Of a stretch of DNA of 64,000 nucleotides, positions 1-9,603 are shown piece after piece. The notes under the pieces were generated by a model, which was not told where the DNA came from, searched no databases, and saw only the letters and a list, made by a program, of their open reading frames with translations. A program made the position numbers and the translations under genes. The first letter of the stretch is position 1. The number at the start of each line of letters is the position of its first letter. The stretch is from assembly GCA_937941765.1 (NCBI GenBank), contig CALDGQ010000018.1:52245-116244 (forward strand), given 5' to 3'. The DNA comes from an uncultured Saprospiraceae bacterium (lineage in GTDB: Bacteria; Bacteroidota; Bacteroidia; Chitinophagales; Saprospiraceae).

Positions 1-408
1 GAATTAATTCGAAAAAAGCACAGTTATTATAATTCAAGAGCTTTGGGATATCTAGAAGACTTCATTCGCGGATATCAATATTACGTGGTAGATGGACAAG
101 ATTATTTGTATTTCAAAAGTAGTTTGAGATATAAACTAATTGATCGAGAGATTCAGTTTGGCAATTGGGTATTTATAGAGCAGTTTAGATTGGCACCATT
201 AAAAATTTATTTGACTGCCAATTACGATGGTGGACGTGTCTGGGACCAATACTATCAAGAGAACAATCCACTGACTAATGCGTATTTACAAGGTGGGAGT
301 TTGGGTGTTGATTTTGTGGTTTATTACGACAAAGTACTACGATTTGAATATAGCATCAATCATCTAAAAGAAAAAGCACTATTTTTGACCTATAATTTAT
401 CTTTCTAA
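1..408 (+). CDS. C-terminal end of an Omp85/BamA-like outer-membrane barrel protein (5' truncated by window)
   Basis: The frame is open from base 1, so this is the 3' part of a longer gene; a TTG at 43 is only an internal Leu codon. The visible product alternates polar and aromatic residues as in beta strands and ends in the aromatic residue F (NLSF), as outer-membrane barrels do. An IRGY-type motif followed by DGQDYLYFKSSLRY, and later YDGGRVWD, resemble the last strands of Omp85/surface-antigen proteins (BamA/TamA-like) of Bacteroidota. Such proteins insert or export outer-membrane proteins. The stop codon overlaps the nadK start by one base (TAATG), suggesting cotranscription. The barrel call is fairly safe; the exact subfamily is inference because the POTRA region lies outside the window. 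Confidence 0.65.
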   Translation, partial: ELIRKKHSYYNSRALGYLEDFIRGYQYYVVDGQDYLYFKSSLRYKLIDREIQFGNWVFIEQFRLAPLKIYLTANYDGGRVWDQYYQENNPLTNAYLQGGSLGVDFVVYYDKVLRFEYSINHLKEKALFLTYNLSF

Positions 409-1331
409 TGCAGGTATTTATTTACGGAAAAGTATTGAAGAATCGGGACATTGCAGTGATGCAAGATTTGATGGACGTATTGGCGGAAGAAAACATCAAT
501 GTTTTTATGCATACACCCTTTTTGGAACAGATAAAAGATAAGATTAAGTTTCCAAAAGATGTTGCGCCTGCAGATGGATACAGGGATTTGATTGCGCGCA
601 AAATCGATATTTGTATCAGTATGGGCGGAGATGGAACGATGCTGAATAGTACCACCATTATCCGAGATAGCAATATCCCAATCATGGGAATCAATTTAGG
701 TAGATTAGGCTTGCTAGCGACTGTTGACAAAAAAGAAATACGTCGTGCGATTGAAATGGTCCAAAGAGGTCAGTATTCACTTGATGAAAGGAGCTTGTTG
801 CAACTGGAATCGAATCTCAATATTTTCAGAGATGCAAATTTTGCACTAAATGACTGCACCTTGTTGAAAAGAGATACGTCCTCAATGATTCAAATTCATA
901 CCTTCATCAATGGTGCTTTTCTAACAACGTATTGGGCAGACGGAATTATCATTGGCACCCCTACAGGTTCTACCGGTTACTCATTGAGTTGTGGAGGTCC
1001 GATAATATTTCCCAATTCTGGAAACTTCGTAATTACACCAGTAGCACCACACAACTTAAGTGTTCGCCCGATTGTCATTTCCGACGATTCAGTTTTATCA
1101 TTTGAAGTAGAAGGAAGAGCGGAGAATTTTCTATGCACCTTAGATTCTAGATTTGAGATGATAAAGAAAGGAGCTGAATTGGCAATCCGAAAAGCTGATT
1201 TTACGGTCAAATTTATCCTGCTAGATGGAGATTCTTTCTTAAAAACAATTCGTGAAAAATTAGTTTGGGGAATGGATCCTAGAAATTATAATACATCGAC
1301 TCCTGCTCCTGGACCTTATAAACATAATTAA
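408..1331 (+). CDS. nadK: NAD kinase
   Basis: ATP-dependent (possibly polyphosphate-dependent) phosphorylation of NAD to NADP in the cytosol. The 307-residue product has the family signatures in order: GGDGTML at 73-79, NLGRLGLLA near 96-104, an ND pair near 148 in the place of the usual NE, and the long glycine-rich motif TPTGSTGYSLSCGGP at 184-198 that binds NAD. Length is normal for the family. The ATG overlaps the preceding barrel gene's stop, which fixes the start and implies translational coupling. A long inverted repeat follows the stop. Confidence 0.95.
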   Translation: MQVFIYGKVLKNRDIAVMQDLMDVLAEENINVFMHTPFLEQIKDKIKFPKDVAPADGYRDLIARKIDICISMGGDGTMLNSTTIIRDSNIPIMGINLGRLGLLATVDKKEIRRAIEMVQRGQYSLDERSLLQLESNLNIFRDANFALNDCTLLKRDTSSMIQIHTFINGAFLTTYWADGIIIGTPTGSTGYSLSCGGPIIFPNSGNFVITPVAPHNLSVRPIVISDDSVLSFEVEGRAENFLCTLDSRFEMIKKGAELAIRKADFTVKFILLDGDSFLKTIREKLVWGMDPRNYNTSTPAPGPYKHN

Positions 1332-1336
1332 CCAGA

Positions 1337-1462
1337 CTAAGTTTAATAAGTTTAAGCGGAAGTATAAGTTTAAGTTTAAAGGAGGACGTGCCATTGCTTC
1401 GTGTCAACGCGTATCCTTTTAAACTTAAACTTTGACTTAAACTTAAACTTCGTTTACTTCCA
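1337..1462. repeat. Inverted repeat with AAGTTT-period stem, between nadK and the cyclase gene
   Basis: The left arm (about 1337-1390) and right arm (about 1407-1462) are imperfect reverse complements. The stem consists largely of the hexamer AAGTTT/AAACTT repeated with small changes. Near the tip the arms read TTTAAAGGAGGACGTG and CGCGTATCCTTTTAAA, around a loop of about 16 nt. It lies directly after the nadK stop and ends about 20 nt before the next start. It may be a terminator; it also resembles the other long hairpins of this window in build. Confidence 0.7.
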
Positions 1463-1480
1463 CAACACAAACATAAGCTC

Positions 1481-2236
1481 GTGAAAATCCATTTCCAACA
1501 CAACTCACAACAATATACTGCCGATTTATCCAAACCAATCGATCTTTCGCAACCGTTGATAGAAGGACCAGTTCAGACCAAATGTTTTTACGCCCCAGAT
1601 TATAAAACAGAACCTGTAATTGCTGGTGACTTTGTAGGTTCAACACAAATGGGCGGAATACTTAATTTCCTAAATGTCACTATCAATCCACATGGGAATG
1701 GGACGCATACTGAATGTGTTGGTCATATCGCAAAGGAAAAATATACCATAAATAAGGCATTGAAAAACTTCCACTTTATAACGAAATTAATAAGTGTTAC
1801 TCCAACAAAATTGGACAACGGAGATTTCCTAATTTCTAAAGCGCAAATTGAGGAAAAAGTAACTGAAAGTCAGTTAGATAGTATCGTTATCCGAACACTT
1901 CCAAATGAAATCGCTAAGCAGCAAAAAAATTACTCCGGTACCAATCCGACTTATTTTGATCATGATGGGATAGAATTTTTGGTAAAAAAAGGAGTAAAAC
2001 ATTTACTGACAGATTTGCCATCAGTGGATAGAGAAGAAGATGAGGGAAAATTATTATCACATCATGCTTTTTGGCAATATCCTGACAAACCGAGAAAAGA
2101 TTGTACCATCACTGAACTTATTTACGTCCCAAGTGAAACACCTGATGGTATTTATCTGTTGAATTTACAAATAGCGAGTTTTGAAATAGACGTTAGTCCA
2201 TCGAAGCCCGTTTTATACTCGATTACTGGAACATAA
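1481..2236 (+). CDS. Cyclase family protein (kynurenine formamidase-like metal hydrolase)
   Basis: 251-residue product of the cyclase/arylformamidase fold. The diagnostic metal-binding signature is present as HGNGTHTE at 71-78 with a further His at 82. In this family these residues bind Zn or Mn and hydrolyse amide, ester or lactone bonds. The C-terminal half also fits: LLTDLPSVD at 175-183 and SHHAFW at 193-198. The substrate cannot be told from sequence; N-formylkynurenine is only one possibility and no kynurenine-pathway gene is adjacent. The start is GTG at 1481; no ATG lies close by. Only 6 nt separate it from the next gene, so the two probably form an operon. Confidence 0.8.
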   Translation: MKIHFQHNSQQYTADLSKPIDLSQPLIEGPVQTKCFYAPDYKTEPVIAGDFVGSTQMGGILNFLNVTINPHGNGTHTECVGHIAKEKYTINKALKNFHFITKLISVTPTKLDNGDFLISKAQIEEKVTESQLDSIVIRTLPNEIAKQQKNYSGTNPTYFDHDGIEFLVKKGVKHLLTDLPSVDREEDEGKLLSHHAFWQYPDKPRKDCTITELIYVPSETPDGIYLLNLQIASFEIDVSPSKPVLYSITGT

Positions 2237-2242
2237 GAACAA

Positions 2243-2947
2243 ATGCTCAAAAACGGCCCATATTTATTTCAATCTGAATTGTATGTCAAATTCCTAGGAA
2301 TTGGATTGAAAAAGTATCGTAAAGTGATCCTCTTTTATGAGGAACATGAGATACAAATTATGGCACTTCATTTCGATGAATATTTTGAATTATTTATTTC
2401 CTACATCAATGCACTTTTTGAAGTCGGCGAACATCAAAAATTTCTCCTTAATGTGGATGAGGGAATAGAATTGTCCATCGCACGTCCAGTTCATCTCTAT
2501 CGCGGAGAAGATCTTTATCACAAATTATTATTTAGGAAAGCTGCTTGTCTATATCACCAAATGCGATATGCGGAGGCAAGATATATTTTGGAAGAGTTGA
2601 TCAAGATTCAACCTTGGAATGATCACACGATTATGTTTTTAAAGAAATGTAATCGAGCAAAAAAACCAAGATATGTAATGGATTGCATTGCCGCAGGTGT
2701 CTTTATTTTTATCATTACAGCGATCATCATTGCTATTGAAGTTTTCTTTATCCGCCAATATTTTGATGAACACACTTCTATGATTTCAGCAGCTAGAAAT
2801 GCAATGTTTCTTTTGGGAGTTGTAGTGTTGGCAAGTGGTCAGTCTATTCACTTCTGGAAAACACATAAAGTTGTTGAAAATTTTGTCGCAAAACAACGGA
2901 AACGAAAACGACAATTGAAGCGAGAGAAAGTAAAACAATGGCAATAG
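2243..2947 (+). CDS. Uncharacterised protein with TPR-like region and two C-terminal membrane helices
   Basis: I do not recognise a named family. The 234-residue product begins with an alpha-helical, TPR-like half (KAACLYHQMRYAEARYILEE near 99-118 has the A/Y/A spacing of a TPR helix pair). Two hydrophobic stretches follow, at about 148-170 and 184-203. It ends in a strongly basic tail (RKRKRQLKREK). The likely topology is two membrane spans with both large parts in the cytoplasm. It starts 6 nt after the cyclase gene. The last codons (encoding KQWQ) and the TAG at 2945-2947 lie inside the left arm of a long inverted repeat, so the C-terminus may be set by that element. Confidence 0.6.
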   Translation: MLKNGPYLFQSELYVKFLGIGLKKYRKVILFYEEHEIQIMALHFDEYFELFISYINALFEVGEHQKFLLNVDEGIELSIARPVHLYRGEDLYHKLLFRKAACLYHQMRYAEARYILEELIKIQPWNDHTIMFLKKCNRAKKPRYVMDCIAAGVFIFIITAIIIAIEVFFIRQYFDEHTSMISAARNAMFLLGVVVLASGQSIHFWKTHKVVENFVAKQRKRKRQLKREKVKQWQ

Positions 2948-3017
2948 CAATGTCAATGGAACACGTGGAAACGTAAGCTCACGTACTCCATTGATATTGC
3001 CATTGAAATTGATATTG
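2936..3017. terminator. CAATNN-stem hairpin between convergent genes
   Basis: The left arm 2936-2967 is built of CAATGG/CAATAG/CAATGT hexamers; the right arm 2980-3017 is built of the complementary ATTGAT/ATTGCC units, with a 12-nt loop between. The tip of the right arm is CACGTACTCCATTG (2980-2993), identical to the copies at 9080-9093 and 44502-44515. It covers the stop codon of the plus-strand gene and ends 2 nt before the stop of the minus-strand gene. A bidirectional terminator role is inferred from structure and place, not shown. Confidence 0.6.
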
Positions 3018-3018
3018 T

Positions 3019-4746
3019 TTACCGCAACAAAACAACCGACCCACGTTTTTCAATTACTTCTCCTTCCAATTGTTCCAAACGAATTCGATAAACATAAACA
3101 CCTTGTGCTGCTAATCCATCTCCATCTTTACCGAGCCAACCATTTTCAATTTCAGTAGAAGTAAAAACCACGCGTCCCCAGCGATCATAAATTTCCATTA
3201 AGTATGCTGCATTTTGGCCAAACACAACGACTGGTTTAAATTCTTTGTTGGCACCATCCGGAGCAAAAGCATTTGGAACCCAGACCTTGCTAGTTTGTTG
3301 GATACAAAAGGTATTCGATCTAGATTTTATTAAATCAATCGATCCATCAAATAAAGTAATCGTCGCACTAGCAACAACAAAATAACAAACCACCGTTTCA
3401 TTTGCATTACCAGCATCTACATCATCGATATGTTGAGGAATGGTTTCATCCATCAATAAGATCTCTTCGATGTCCCCATCTACAACTCTGAATAATTCAT
3501 ATTTCACCAAATCAGCGCCCTCAATATCAAAGTCAGTCCAAGTTACTTGATTGGTATTGTTAGATAAAGGTATTCCCGATAAATAAATAGTGCTTCCGTA
3601 GTTTGAATTTGTAGTAACACCGCACTCATCTATCGTTGAAACTTGGTAAAATAATTTATTGAATCCAGTAAGATTCGTTTCATAAGAATAACTCTCTATT
3701 GGCAACACGGGTGGTATTGCAGGTTCAGATGAAATAAGAGAATAGATATCATTTGAATTAGCTTGTGAGACATTGGTTGTGACAAATTCAGCATTACTTT
3801 GAGACGACCAAGTGATGGTAACTTGTCCACCTCCACCAACAGAAACATTCCGCAATTGTAAATCATCATTGGGTTGCACAATATCAGCTTGCAAACACAC
3901 TTGATTCGATTGTGCACTTACTGTTGAGTTAGATTGAATGGCATTGATGATAAAACAATACGTATCTCCATCATTGGTGTCTGTAAAATCAAAAGAATTT
4001 TCATCACCTCCGATTGTTGTTACTATCTGAGGAGCGGCTCCATTCACACCAACCCATATTTCATGAGATGCAATTCCTCCAGGCCAATTTTGATAAAAAT
4101 TCCAATCCAATGTAATCGTTTGAGTACAAGGATCCAGCAAAGTATCTAGATGAATGGAATTATGTGGATCATTAAAAACACTCGTACTTCCACACTCATC
4201 CAAAGAAACCACATAGTAAGTCTCCGCCTGATTATTAGGATCTGAATTTAAATCTGTATATGAATTAACTCCATAAACCGTATCAATAGGAACGGTTCCA
4301 ATATCGGTGTCTTTGTAAATGATATATGCAAAAGTATTTTGAGCGGGAATCCATTCGATGAATGTCAAATTTCCAACAACAGTTACCCGATCAATAGGAA
4401 ATGCGAGTAATGGAAGATTATTAATCGTATCAGATTGTAAAACAGTTTCGCCTGGACAATTATAATTTCCTTCCATGTAATAGTAAAAAGTTGTGTTATT
4501 GGGATTGTTGTGATAGAAAAAAAACTGCGTATTATTATTAACGGAAGCTAATAAAGAATAAGGGCCATTCAAAGTGGTTGCAAAATACAGATCATAACTA
4601 TTGAAAGTACCACAATTATTTATTGGAATACTCCAAAACACGGTATCGTTACTGACACATTCAATATCCGGCGCATTCACCTGAGCGCTCAGAGAATTTG
4701 TCAAAAACAAAAATATTATAACAATATAATAACTAAAACCCTTCAT
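3019..4746 (-). CDS. Secreted T9SS cargo with gliding-motility-associated C-terminal domain (type B)
   Basis: 575-residue exported protein. A signal peptide covers residues 1-22 (hydrophobic core, ending SLSAQ). The middle is a series of fibronectin-III-like beta modules with recurrent ECG-S/T motifs (DECGSTSV, DECGVTTN). The last ~90 residues match the CHU_C/gliding-motility C-terminal domain: WVPNAFAPDG, then IYDRWGRVVF, then WLGKDGDG and GVYVYRIRL. In Bacteroidota this domain directs export through the type IX secretion system and attachment at the surface. The ligand or enzymatic role is unknown; the modules suggest an adhesive or structural protein. The lipoprotein gene upstream ends 3 nt before this start, so they are one operon. 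Confidence 0.85.
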   Translation of the reverse strand: MKGFSYYIVIIFLFLTNSLSAQVNAPDIECVSNDTVFWSIPINNCGTFNSYDLYFATTLNGPYSLLASVNNNTQFFFYHNNPNNTTFYYYMEGNYNCPGETVLQSDTINNLPLLAFPIDRVTVVGNLTFIEWIPAQNTFAYIIYKDTDIGTVPIDTVYGVNSYTDLNSDPNNQAETYYVVSLDECGSTSVFNDPHNSIHLDTLLDPCTQTITLDWNFYQNWPGGIASHEIWVGVNGAAPQIVTTIGGDENSFDFTDTNDGDTYCFIINAIQSNSTVSAQSNQVCLQADIVQPNDDLQLRNVSVGGGGQVTITWSSQSNAEFVTTNVSQANSNDIYSLISSEPAIPPVLPIESYSYETNLTGFNKLFYQVSTIDECGVTTNSNYGSTIYLSGIPLSNNTNQVTWTDFDIEGADLVKYELFRVVDGDIEEILLMDETIPQHIDDVDAGNANETVVCYFVVASATITLFDGSIDLIKSRSNTFCIQQTSKVWVPNAFAPDGANKEFKPVVVFGQNAAYLMEIYDRWGRVVFTSTEIENGWLGKDGDGLAAQGVYVYRIRLEQLEGEVIEKRGSVVLLR

Positions 4747-4749
4747 CTT

Positions 4750-5505
4750 TTAATTTGTTTCTAATGATGTTTTAAACTTTTCTTCAAAGACATTCATTGG
4801 ATATCGATCTTTCAATTGATACTCTAAAGAAAAGTCATCATTCAGTATTTTTTTATAATAGATTAATCCGATATTTTTCGCATAAATTTCTTTACCAAAA
4901 TATTGGATTTCTAAATCCCCATCTTCAGAACTATTTAATAATTCATGAATTCCTATTTCAATACAATCGTGGTCCGTGCCTTTATACGTCCGTGTCGTTT
5001 TTTCAACGAATCTACGGTTACGAATTAAAGTGATTGATGATTCAGGTTCAACATGATATACCCATTTTATTTTCATCAAAAAAACAGTGGAAGTATCTGC
5101 TAAAAATGGAAATGCGTTTCCAGATAAAATTTGTCCATCAGTTCTTGTTTGTTGTCCCAAACTATCGATTTCATAAATGTAATTATCTAGTTGCAACACA
5201 CCATTTTGAACGATTTCTTCTCTTGAAAATTGTTGTACTTCAAAGTCTTCGTTATAAACTTGAGCAGTCAAATAAATGGCTGTATCCAAATCGATTGATT
5301 TCATAAACCAATAATCAACAGATTTTCGATTATCCAAGGAAGCAAATTCATATACCATTCCGTCTTTCAATTCCTCAATTGGGAAATAATACGCTTTCAG
5401 TGAATCGCTTTTTTGGTCAGATTTACATTGAAAACAGGAAAAAACCAGTCCAATCAAAACGATCTTAAGCGCCAATTTTAGTAAAAATGAAAATCTTTCT
5501 GCCAT
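4750..5505 (-). CDS. Uncharacterised lipoprotein, cotranscribed with a T9SS surface protein
   Basis: 251 residues. The N-terminus is a basic stretch, a hydrophobic helix and then FSCFQCKSDQ, which fits a lipoprotein signal with Cys acylation near residue 24-27; which of the two cysteines is used is unclear. The mature part is mixed alpha/beta without a motif I recognise. It is followed after 3 nt by the type B secreted protein, so the pair is likely expressed together and may act together at the cell envelope. No function is assigned. Confidence 0.65.
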   Translation of the reverse strand: MAERFSFLLKLALKIVLIGLVFSCFQCKSDQKSDSLKAYYFPIEELKDGMVYEFASLDNRKSVDYWFMKSIDLDTAIYLTAQVYNEDFEVQQFSREEIVQNGVLQLDNYIYEIDSLGQQTRTDGQILSGNAFPFLADTSTVFLMKIKWVYHVEPESSITLIRNRRFVEKTTRTYKGTDHDCIEIGIHELLNSSEDGDLEIQYFGKEIYAKNIGLIYYKKILNDDFSLEYQLKDRYPMNVFEEKFKTSLETN

Positions 5506-5620
5506 AAGTTTAAGTTACAAACAGTTTTAAGTGTCATACTGTCATGTATTTACCGAATTTTTTGCTTGGTATAGTATGTGAGACATTAAAATCTGTACGG
5601 TTTACAGTACAAATATATCT

Positions 5621-5628
5621 TATCTTTG
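5621..5628 (+). promoter_or_regulatory. Possible Bacteroidota -7 promoter element of secA
   Basis: TATCTTTG matches the Bacteroidota sigma-A -7 consensus TAnnTTTG. It lies 55 nt before the secA ATG in a gene-free stretch. About 20 nt upstream is TTTACAG, a weak match to the -33 TTTG/TTG box. Single-motif evidence only. Confidence 0.45.
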
Positions 5629-5683
5629 AAAAACTTTTGGAGACCGGTAGTTTCCGGTTGATTCATATAAAAATTAATAATCG

Positions 5684-8600
5684 ATGTTCAATATTTTTAA
5701 GAAAGTTACAGGAAAGTTATTTGGGTCAAAATACGATAGAGATGTTAAGAAATATCTTCCTGTTGTGGATCAAGTTCATGAGGAGTTTGAGAGACTTCAA
5801 GGATTAAGCAATGATGAATTAAGAAATAAAACACTTGAATTCAGAAAAAGAATCAAAGAGCATCTTGCTGGAATTGATGAAGATATCAGTAGGACAAAAG
5901 AACAAGCTCAAAACGAAGCGGATCTAAATGCAAGAGAAGATCTTTTCAACGAGATTGATGAGATGAAAAAGGAGCGGGATAAGCACCTTGAAGATGTATT
6001 GTTGGAAATTTTACCAGCAGCATTCGCTGTAGTTAAAGAAACTTCCAGAAGATTCATGGAAAATCCAACAATGACTGTTACTGCAACAGATCATGATAGA
6101 GATTTAGCAGCTTCCAAAAACTATATCACCATTGATGGCAATCAAGCCAACTGGAGCAATAGCTGGACTGCTGCCGGTGGAGAAATCACTTGGAACATGA
6201 TGCATTATGATGTACAGCTGATTGGAGGAATGGTGTTGCATGATGGAAAAGTTGCGGAGATGATGACAGGTGAAGGAAAAACTTTAGTTGCAACCTTACC
6301 TGCTTATCTAAATGGGCTTTCAGGATTGGGTGTACATCTTGTTACGGTAAACAACTACTTAGCACGACGTGACTGCGAATGGGTAGGTCCGATTTATGAA
6401 TTCCTATACTTAACAGTTGATTGTATTGACAAGTACAAGCCGCACTCACCAGATAGAATCAAAGCGTATGATTCAGATATTACTTATGGGACTAATAATG
6501 AATTTGGTTTCGATTATTTGAGAGACAACATGGTTGTTTCCAATGATGAAAAGGTACAAGGGAAGCACCATTTTGTGATGATTGATGAGGTCGATTCCGT
6601 TTTGATTGATGATGCCAGAACACCGTTAATTATTTCTGGACCTGTTTCAGGCAATGAAGAGAATGAAGGCGAATACCTCGAGTTGAAACCAAAAATTGAA
6701 AAATTAATTGATGCTCAGAAAAAATTATCAACTGAATATTTAGCAGAAGCAAAACGATTAATCAAAGAAGGTATTATAGGTGTCAATGAAGGGGAGGCTG
6801 GAATGGCATTGTTGAGAGCACATCGTGCATTGCCAAAGTATAGGCCTTTGATTAAGTTCTTAAGTCAAGAAGGTGTAAAAGTAATGTTGCAAAATGCAGA
6901 AAATCATTACATGCAAGAGCAGTCTAAGAGAATGCATTTGGTGGATGAGACATTACTATTTACCATTATTGAAAAAACAAGAAGTGTTGAATTGACAGAA
7001 TTAGGTGCTGAATATTTGGCAAAAGGAGAGGCTGATAACAACTTCTTTGTGATGCCAGATATCACAACCATTATGATGGAGTTGGAAGGTGACGAAGATT
7101 TGGTGGCAGAAGAGAAGGCAAAACAAAAGTCTCAAGTAGCACAAGATTATGCAATCAAGTCAAGACGACTACACTGTACAAGTCAATTATTGAAGGCGTA
7201 TACCTTGTTTGAAAATAATGAAGAATATATCGTTCAAGATGGTCAAGTGAAGATTGTAGACGAGAGTACCGGTCGTGTGATGGATGGACGTCGATATTCG
7301 GATGGATTGCACCAAGCATTAGAGGCGAAGGAAAATGTAAAAGTTGGAAAGCAAACTCAAACTTTTGCAACCGTTACTTTACAGAATTATTTTAGAATGT
7401 TCCACAAGTTAGCTGGGATGACAGGTACTGCCGAAACGGAGGCGAGTGAATTGTGGGAAATCTACAAATTGGATGTGGTAGTTTGTCCGACCAACCGACC
7501 AATCCAACGAGATGATCGAGAAGACTTAGTTTTCAAAACTGGTAAAGAAAAATTCAACGCTGTTATTGACGAAATAAATAAATTGACCGAAGCTGGAAGA
7601 CCCGTATTAGTTGGTACAACTTCTGTTGATATTTCTGAAAAATTGAGCCGAATGCTACAAATGCGTGGTATCGATCACAATGTATTGAATGCAAAACAAC
7701 ATCAACGAGAAGCAGAGATTGTTGCAAGTGCTGGAAGACCTGGAGCGGTTACGATTGCAACGAACATGGCGGGTCGTGGTACGGATATCAAAATCAATGA
7801 CGAAGTAAAAGCAGCAGGTGGTTTAGCGATCATCGGTACGGAGCGACATGATTCCCGACGAGTAGATAGACAGTTGCGTGGACGTGCAGGGCGTCAAGGA
7901 GATACTGGATCATCTCAATTTTATGTATCACTTGAAGACAACTTAATGCGTCTTTTCCAGTCAGAAAGGATTGCAAAGTTGATGGATAAAATGGGACATC
8001 AAGAAGGAGAAGTTATCCAACACTCAATGGTTAGTAAATCAATTGAGCGTGCCCAATCAAAAGTAGAGGAAAACAACTTTGGTATTCGTAAACGTCTATT
8101 GGAATACGATGATGTAATGAATATTCAACGTGAAGCGATCTATAAAAAGAGAGACAATGCACTTTCTGGAGAGCGACTTTCTGTTGATATCAACAACATG
8201 TTTACAGGATTGATGGAAAGTGTTGTGCTAACTAATAAAGGCAATGGAAATTTTGAAAGTTTCAGAATGGATTGTATTCGTTTGTTAGGTTTAGATCCAA
8301 AAATGTCAGAACACGAATATGAAGATGCCAGTGAAAATGATGTAGTGGATGAATTGGAAAAGCAGTTTTATGAAGCCTACGATAAAAAAGGAGAATACAT
8401 AGCAACTGCTTTAATGCCTCATATCAAACATGTGACGGAAACAGAAGGCAATCGTTACAAGCGGATTGCAATTCCTTTTTCAGATGGTCGTAAAAAACCA
8501 CTTCCAGTTTCTGCTCACTTAGAGGATGCGGTTGCTACAAATGGTAAATCCATCATGAGAGATGTTGAGAAGGCCGTGACATTAGCGTTAATCGACAGAT

Positions 8601-9013
8601 TGTGGAAAGGACATTTGCGTGAGATGGATGAATTGAAAGAATCCTCACAAGCAGCTTCTTTTGAGCAAAAGGATCCATTGGTTGTTTACAAAATGGAAGC
8701 GTACGAGTTGTTTGAAAAATTGATTTATAATATCAATGAGGATGTAACTTCTTATTTAGCAAAAGGAACCTTAATGTTTGAAGAAAACGATTCTTTGAAG
8801 CAAGCAAAAGAACAAAAAACAGATCTTAGTAAAACGTCAACCAACAAGCGAGAAGGAACAGAGCAGCAAAATGCAGCAAGAAGAGCAGGACAAAGAGTTG
8901 GTCAAACACAAGCAAAACCAGAAACTTTCAAAAGACAAGAAAAGAAAGTCGGAAGAAACGAACCTTGTCCATGTGGAAGTGGAAAGAAATACAAGCAGTG
9001 CCACGGGAAGTAG
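5684..9013 (+). CDS. secA: Preprotein translocase ATPase SecA
   Basis: Motor of the general secretion pathway: it pushes unfolded preproteins through SecYEG using ATP. The 1109-residue length is usual for Bacteroidota, which carry insertions compared with E. coli. Walker A is TGEGKT at 195-200, Walker B is MIDEVDS at 299-305, and [12 protein letters not shown] follows. The second helicase half has [10 protein letters not shown] and [12 protein letters not shown]. The C-terminus is a lysine/glutamine-rich linker and a SEC-C zinc motif ([13 protein letters not shown]), which binds SecB or ribosomes in other bacteria. The ATG at 5684 gives the conserved N-terminus ([14 protein letters not shown]). 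It is followed by a hairpin with a T-run. Confidence 0.98.
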   Translation: MFNIFKKVTGKLFGSKYDRDVKKYLPVVDQVHEEFERLQGLSNDELRNKTLEFRKRIKEHLAGIDEDISRTKEQAQNEADLNAREDLFNEIDEMKKERDKHLEDVLLEILPAAFAVVKETSRRFMENPTMTVTATDHDRDLAASKNYITIDGNQANWSNSWTAAGGEITWNMMHYDVQLIGGMVLHDGKVAEMMTGEGKTLVATLPAYLNGLSGLGVHLVTVNNYLARRDCEWVGPIYEFLYLTVDCIDKYKPHSPDRIKAYDSDITYGTNNEFGFDYLRDNMVVSNDEKVQGKHHFVMIDEVDSVLIDDARTPLIISGPVSGNEENEGEYLELKPKIEKLIDAQKKLSTEYLAEAKRLIKEGIIGVNEGEAGMALLRAHRALPKYRPLIKFLSQEGVKVMLQNAENHYMQEQSKRMHLVDETLLFTIIEKTRSVELTELGAEYLAKGEADNNFFVMPDITTIMMELEGDEDLVAEEKAKQKSQVAQDYAIKSRRLHCTSQLLKAYTLFENNEEYIVQDGQVKIVDESTGRVMDGRRYSDGLHQALEAKENVKVGKQTQTFATVTLQNYFRMFHKLAGMTGTAETEASELWEIYKLDVVVCPTNRPIQRDDREDLVFKTGKEKFNAVIDEINKLTEAGRPVLVGTTSVDISEKLSRMLQMRGIDHNVLNAKQHQREAEIVASAGRPGAVTIATNMAGRGTDIKINDEVKAAGGLAIIGTERHDSRRVDRQLRGRAGRQGDTGSSQFYVSLEDNLMRLFQSERIAKLMDKMGHQEGEVIQHSMVSKSIERAQSKVEENNFGIRKRLLEYDDVMNIQREAIYKKRDNALSGERLSVDINNMFTGLMESVVLTNKGNGNFESFRMDCIRLLGLDPKMSEHEYEDASENDVVDELEKQFYEAYDKKGEYIATALMPHIKHVTETEGNRYKRIAIPFSDGRKKPLPVSAHLEDAVATNGKSIMRDVEKAVTLALIDRLWKGHLREMDELKESSQAASFEQKDPLVVYKMEAYELFEKLIYNINEDVTSYLAKGTLMFEENDSLKQAKEQKTDLSKTSTNKREGTEQQNAARRAGQRVGQTQAKPETFKRQEKKVGRNEPCPCGSGKKYKQCHGK

Positions 9014-9023
9014 CCACGTAGTG

Positions 9024-9144
9024 GAATGTCAATGGCAATAGCAATTTCAATAGCAATGGAGTACGAGAGCTCGCGTTCTCACGTACTCCATTGCTATTGA
9101 CATTGCTATTGACATTGCTATTGAATTTGACATTGTTTTTTTTT
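9024..9144 (+). terminator. CAATNN-stem hairpin plus T-run downstream of secA
   Basis: The left arm (9024-9065) is a run of CAATGG/CAATAG/CAATTT units ending GGAGTACG. The right arm (9080-9135) begins CACGTACTCCATTG and continues as CTATTG/ACATTG units. A run of nine T (9136-9144) follows, which makes a good intrinsic terminator on the plus strand. It begins 10 nt after the secA stop. The tip sequence is shared with the copies at 2936-3017 and 44446-44551. Confidence 0.75.
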
Positions 9145-9188
9145 CTACGAACATTTAACTACATTGTAAACTCACCACACTATATAAA

Positions 9189-9581
9189 ATGAAATTTGTA
9201 TCCATAATTTTACTGTCCTTTTTCCTTTCCTTTCAAATCAAAGCGCAGGTATCTGTTATTGAAGATGGAGCAGTTCGACAATTATTTGAGAGATATGTTG
9301 CTAACAATAAATCTTCACAATTAGTCACTGGTTATAGAATTCAACTAATTGCAACAACAGACAGAATGAAAATGGAGGAAGAGATGGAACGTTTTGTAGA
9401 AACCTATCCAGATGTTACGGTTGACTGGATTCATTCAAAACCATATTACAAATTGAGAGTAGGAGCTTTTGCTACGAAGCTGGAAGCGTTTCCTTCTTTA
9501 TACAGAATTAAAAAAGACTTTCCAGGTGCATATCTTGCCAAAGATAATGCAGTCAATGTAAAAGAATTGGCATACCAATAA
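9189..9581 (+). CDS. Small secreted SPOR-domain-like protein
   Basis: 130 residues with a signal peptide (1-19, ending QIKAQ). The mature part has the SPOR pattern: GYRIQLIATTDR at ~48-59, then a helix, then PYYKLRVGAFATKLEAF, where the YRIQL and YKLRVGAF strands flank helices as in peptidoglycan-binding SPOR domains. SPOR domains bind denuded glycan strands at division sites. It lies 22 nt before rodA, so a role in cell-wall growth or division is plausible. The family call rests on strand pattern and motif; the exact role is inferred. Confidence 0.7.
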   Translation: MKFVSIILLSFFLSFQIKAQVSVIEDGAVRQLFERYVANNKSSQLVTGYRIQLIATTDRMKMEEEMERFVETYPDVTVDWIHSKPYYKLRVGAFATKLEAFPSLYRIKKDFPGAYLAKDNAVNVKELAYQ

Positions 9582-9603
9582 AAACTAAGTTCACAAAAAT
9601 AAA

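Noticed and set aside
5544..5807. Plus-strand frame overlapping the secA start
   Set aside because: SecA's conserved N-terminus is encoded in another frame from 5684, and the upstream part contains its probable promoter.
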